NCBI GenBank assembly: GCA_963820955.1
Contig: CAWGCA010000055.1
Coordinates: 1-38,276 of the forward strand
Length of the DNA stretch: 38,276 bases
Reading direction: 5' to 3'
Source: CAWGCA01 sp963820955
Lineage (GTDB): Bacteria; Pseudomonadota; Gammaproteobacteria; Chromatiales; Chromatiaceae
Under the pieces are notes generated by a model that saw only the letters and a list, made by a program, of their open reading frames with translations, was not told the DNA's origin and made no database searches. Below, one piece after another: positions 35,882-38,276 of the stretch; position 1 is the stretch's first letter; every line of letters begins with the position of its first letter. A program made the translations under genes and the position numbers.

Positions 35882-36031
35882 TAGCGATGTGCTATCTCTA
35901 CTAAACCTATGAACGGAGATAGCATATATCGGTCATTGATCTGGCGCTTGGCTTTGCGCGACAAAAAGTTGACCAAAACCTGTTTTTCACGTAAGTGTTG
36001 GATACGAGCTTACGACAATCAAACGGAAACT

Positions 36032-36424
36032 ATGGCAGCGACTTACTTTGCCCCTACCACACGAATTCTCTGGAAAATAGTTGAGTCCTACGGGATTGAT
36101 CCAGAACCCATGTTTCGGGAGCTTCATGTCGACCCGAAGTTGCTGGAGGATACAAACGCCAGAATCCCGTATGACGCGGCTGATCGGCTATGGATCAAGG
36201 CGGCGGAGTTGGTGGATGATTCCTGTTTTGGATTGAGAGCAGCGAAATACTGGCATCCTTCCAATCTGAACGCCCTTGGTTACGCCTGGTTGGCAAGCAC
36301 CTCGTTACGCACCGCGCTGGAGCGTTTTTGTCGTTACTCCCGCCTTCTCTCATCCGGGGCGGTGATAGAGCTTAAGGGTCGCCGAAAGAATAACTTCCAA
36401 TTTTACGAGGGGCTGAGGGTGTAG
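36032..36424 (+). pseudogene. AraC-type regulator, N-terminal part, cut by an insertion sequence
   Basis: The ATG at 36032 begins MAATYFAPTTRILWKIVESY, the N-terminal ligand-binding-like domain of the AraC group (arabinose-binding domain family, PF12625-like). Conserved-looking text runs to RLLSSGAVIEL; the residues after it are encoded by transposon DNA, and the frame stops at 36424. The C-terminal DNA-binding helix-turn-helix domain is missing. I cannot find the remainder to the right of the element within the window. The product, if made, could not bind DNA. Confidence 0.7.
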
Positions 36425-37338
36425 TTCCACTTCGGGAGTTCTGCGCCCTTCTTGATCGGCAACTCGCTCATCAGCGACTTTGGTATCTTGATGCCTTTTT
36501 CGTATTGCTTTCGGACAAGATGCGCTCGCAAGCGCAATCCGGTCGTCGTGCGAGTTCTGCGGATATAATTGAGGATGGTCTCATAGCTGTCCAAGGGGCG
36601 GCCTGCCCAGTTCTTGCTGATCTCACTAAACAGCCGATGCTCGATAGGATTCCACTTCGAGGCGCCTGATGGGTAGTGAGCGACTGTGACATTAAGCCCA
36701 TGGCGTTCGCAAAGCTTGCGATGTAAGCCGTATTTCCATGCTCGGCAGCTCGGTCCGTTGCTGCCGCCACAGTCAGCCAGGATGGCGATTTGCTCGGCTT
36801 GCCCGTAGCGCCTTTGCCCTTCGTACCGCCACCACTTTTCGATGGAATCTACCGCGAATTCCGGTGTGTCGTAGGAGGTACCGACGAACACCGTACCTTG
36901 ATTGGCCTGCAAGTCATAGACCCCGTACGGGATAGCGATGCCCTCGGCCTGAGATCGGAAGTCGTGATCGTTGACCAGCACAGGTTGGTGCTCCCAGGTT
37001 GCGCCGGTGTTCTTGAACTGTCCGACGAGCTCTTTCTTCTTGGTGTCCACGCTGATCAGTGGCAAGCCTTCGGCAGCACAACGTTCGCGCAACTCGGCGA
37101 TACAGGAAAACTGCGCGTCGCGGTCCTCGGGAGAGACCCTGGAGAGCTTCTTGTGATTGACGCGCAACGAGTAGTCCATCTGCTTGAGCAGCTTGGCCAC
37201 CGTTCTGTCGCTGACCTTGATGCCAAGCGCCTGCAACTGACCGGCAATCTTGGCCGTTGTCCTGTGGGTCCACTTCAATCCCGTCATTGGGTCGCCGGCT
37301 GTCTCGTGCTGCATCAGCTCTTTGATGCAGGCGATCAC
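36403..37338 (-). CDS. ISAzo13-family transposase, catalytic part (second frame)
   Basis: 311 codons hold the DDE-type catalytic domain. It has LKWTHRTTAKIAGQLQALGI (helix-turn-helix), LISVDTKKKELVGQFKN (first Asp), ILADCGGSNG (second Asp) and NPIEHRLFSEISKNW (Glu), the pattern of the ISAzo13 family. Alone it would start at a GTG without ribosome site; it joins the upstream frame as VEKK-TPEVIACIKEL after a -1 shift. The stop is TAA at 36403-36405, close to the left end of the element. Confidence 0.88.
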   Translation of the reverse strand: MIACIKELMQHETAGDPMTGLKWTHRTTAKIAGQLQALGIKVSDRTVAKLLKQMDYSLRVNHKKLSRVSPEDRDAQFSCIAELRERCAAEGLPLISVDTKKKELVGQFKNTGATWEHQPVLVNDHDFRSQAEGIAIPYGVYDLQANQGTVFVGTSYDTPEFAVDSIEKWWRYEGQRRYGQAEQIAILADCGGSNGPSCRAWKYGLHRKLCERHGLNVTVAHYPSGASKWNPIEHRLFSEISKNWAGRPLDSYETILNYIRRTRTTTGLRLRAHLVRKQYEKGIKIPKSLMSELPIKKGAELPKWNYTLSPS

Positions 37339-38099
37339 TTCCGGTGTTTTTTTTCCACCGGTTTGCGCCCGCCGCCGGTTGCGCGTACCCGTTCGACTTC
37401 GATGTCTTGCTCGAGCAACTCGCGCCTGCCTCGTGCAACGGTGCCGACATTGAGACCCAGCAACTCGGCAATGCGCGTGTCGCCGCCATGGCCGCTCTTC
37501 AGGGCTTCGAGTCCGGCATACAGACGTCGCTGTTTCTCATCGAGGACGCTGAAAAAGAGCACGACGGCCGCTCGTAGCTCATCAGGGAGAATAGCCGGCT
37601 CGGGCAAGGGACCGGCCACCCCCGGCTCGGCAAGAAGCATTCGGCGCGCCACGAGTTGTTGGCGTTTCCGGCCCGAGTCCGCTGCGCAGTATAGGAACCG
37701 CCCCGTCACCTCATGGCGAGACAATCGCCCCGCGTGAACGAGTTTTCGGAGTGCGTCCTTGGTTACTACATGGAGTAGATTATCGAGCTCGTCGACGAAG
37801 TAGCCTATCTCGCCGGCTTCTATGAACGCGATAATCGTCTCGAGTAGCGTCCCGCAGACCGAAAACCAAACCTCACGGTAGGACCACAGACCCTGCTCAT
37901 CGAACTCGGCGACGTCATTGAGTGTGTAATACCGGCCACAGTGGGAGTAGCTCGTGAGGCACGATAGTTCCCTCAGTTTTCGGAAAGCGGTCCGCCGCGC
38001 ATCGGTGCCGAGCACCGCCATCAATTCCGGCAAGGTAGCAATTTTTTGCTTGCGCAGCAGCGCAGCGGCGGCATCGGGGGCAAATTGAGTCGGCCTCAT
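37335..38099 (-). CDS. ISAzo13-type element, N-terminal frame (DNA-binding part)
   Basis: 254 aa begin MRPTQFAPDAAAALLRKQKI and hold two winged-helix-like parts (LPELMAVLGTDARRTAFRKL; ELDNLLHVVTKDALRKLVHAG) and a C-terminal helix-turn-helix (TRIAELLGLNVGTVARGRREL). It ends just after ATGGGRKPVEKK at the A8 slippery tract A_AAA_AAA, where a -1 shift leads into the catalytic frame. A large inverted repeat sits at its start codon. Whether the element is active cannot be told. Confidence 0.8.
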   Translation of the reverse strand: MRPTQFAPDAAAALLRKQKIATLPELMAVLGTDARRTAFRKLRELSCLTSYSHCGRYYTLNDVAEFDEQGLWSYREVWFSVCGTLLETIIAFIEAGEIGYFVDELDNLLHVVTKDALRKLVHAGRLSRHEVTGRFLYCAADSGRKRQQLVARRMLLAEPGVAGPLPEPAILPDELRAAVVLFFSVLDEKQRRLYAGLEALKSGHGGDTRIAELLGLNVGTVARGRRELLEQDIEVERVRATGGGRKPVEKKHRK

Positions 38100-38140
38100 T
38101 ATGGCATCTTGACGATTCTAAAAGCGTCAATGTGCCATAA
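38099..38140. promoter_or_regulatory. Interrupted palindrome at the transposase start
   Basis: TTATGGCA-TC-TTGACG (38099-38114), a 10-base centre and CGTCAA-TG-TGCCATAA (38125-38140) form an inverted repeat with 14 paired bases per arm. It touches the ATG of the transposase gene. It could be an operator for the helix-turn-helix protein, or an mRNA hairpin that hides the start. Confidence 0.65.
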
Positions 38141-38276
38141 TAACAGTTATGTGTCAATCGTGTGAATTTGCGGAAAATACTCGAATTCACCGAAAAAACG
38201 TCAGCCGCAGCTATAGGATGTATGACCGCGTCTAGGCACAATAGCGATCAATTCACTGGTGTTAATGTTTCGTCGC
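38141..38276. other. Right end of window, nothing recognised
   Basis: The last 136 bases hold ATAACAGTTAT (a small dyad) and on the minus strand TTGACA, a possible -35 for the transposase. No gene and no clear element end is seen. Confidence 0.35.

Larger units (their letters stand above)
36374..38140 (-). mobile_element. ISAzo13-family insertion sequence
   Basis: This unit consists of two transposase frames read on the minus strand and joined by a -1 shift at A8 (37347-37354). The left end is placed where the AraC homology stops (about 36370-36380); the outer right end lies at or beyond 38140 and may be outside the window. I could not match terminal inverted repeats or a target duplication, so both limits are approximate. 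Confidence 0.7.

Noticed and set aside
37915..38241. Frame at the right end overlapping the transposase start
   Set aside because: No family, no ribosome site, and it crosses the palindrome and the true start of the transposase.

Overview
The window reads as a chromosome segment of a gammaproteobacterium. The support is ferrochelatase, TruC, CsrA, a large NAD-glutamate dehydrogenase, a GGDEF/EAL sensor and an ISAzo13-type transposon, at moderate GC. The glycine/tyrosine-rich exported protein and the Cys-rich small protein recall families I associate with sulfur-oxidising Chromatiales-like bacteria, but that placement is inference, not something the sequence proves.

Layout. 1-2757 is the 3' part of NAD-glutamate dehydrogenase. 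2776-5348 (minus) holds a lytic transglycosylase-SPOR gene split by a -1 frameshift at an A8 tract, plus a possible 54-aa membrane protein. 5510-7463 carries an Fe-S protein with an N-terminal helix-turn-helix-like region, followed by truC. 7577-8959 (minus) is a di-heme cytochrome c peroxidase with a clear terminator and a candidate FNR-like site far upstream. 9472-12377 holds small conserved or hypothetical genes, a frameshifted terC and a Gly-Tyr repeat secreted protein. 12380-15592 is a membrane PAS-GAF-PAS-GGDEF-EAL protein.

The core of the window (16033-31318) is an alpha-glucan (glycogen-like) metabolism island. A minus-strand operon encodes a GH57 protein, GlgB and a plant-type alpha-glucan water dikinase (GWD). 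Across a 247-bp divergent promoter, a plus-strand operon encodes a GH13 enzyme, a GT5 glycogen synthase, a DUF4912 protein and a GH57 branching-type enzyme. A second glycogen synthase and a hexose-6-phosphate mutarotase-like gene follow, divergently arranged. The island therefore has two synthases, two branching-type enzymes and a glucan-phosphorylating enzyme, but no ADP-glucose pyrophosphorylase, phosphorylase or debranching enzyme. The GWD, with tandem CBM45-like modules and the phosphohistidine domain of the plant starch enzyme, is the most remarkable item: it suggests that this bacterium phosphorylates its storage glucan.

31328-34733 holds a CinA-like molybdopterin-binding-domain protein, a 63-aa hypothetical, hemH and an inositol-monophosphatase-family gene. 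34757-35881 (minus) has a small membrane protein, csrA and a 57-aa hypothetical. The right end (36032-38276) is an AraC-type regulator gene cut off by an ISAzo13-family element whose two transposase frames join through a -1 frameshift at A8. An approximately 76-bp hairpin-rich repeat occurs twice (about 15.9 kb and 32.3 kb). No tRNA, rRNA or CRISPR was seen.
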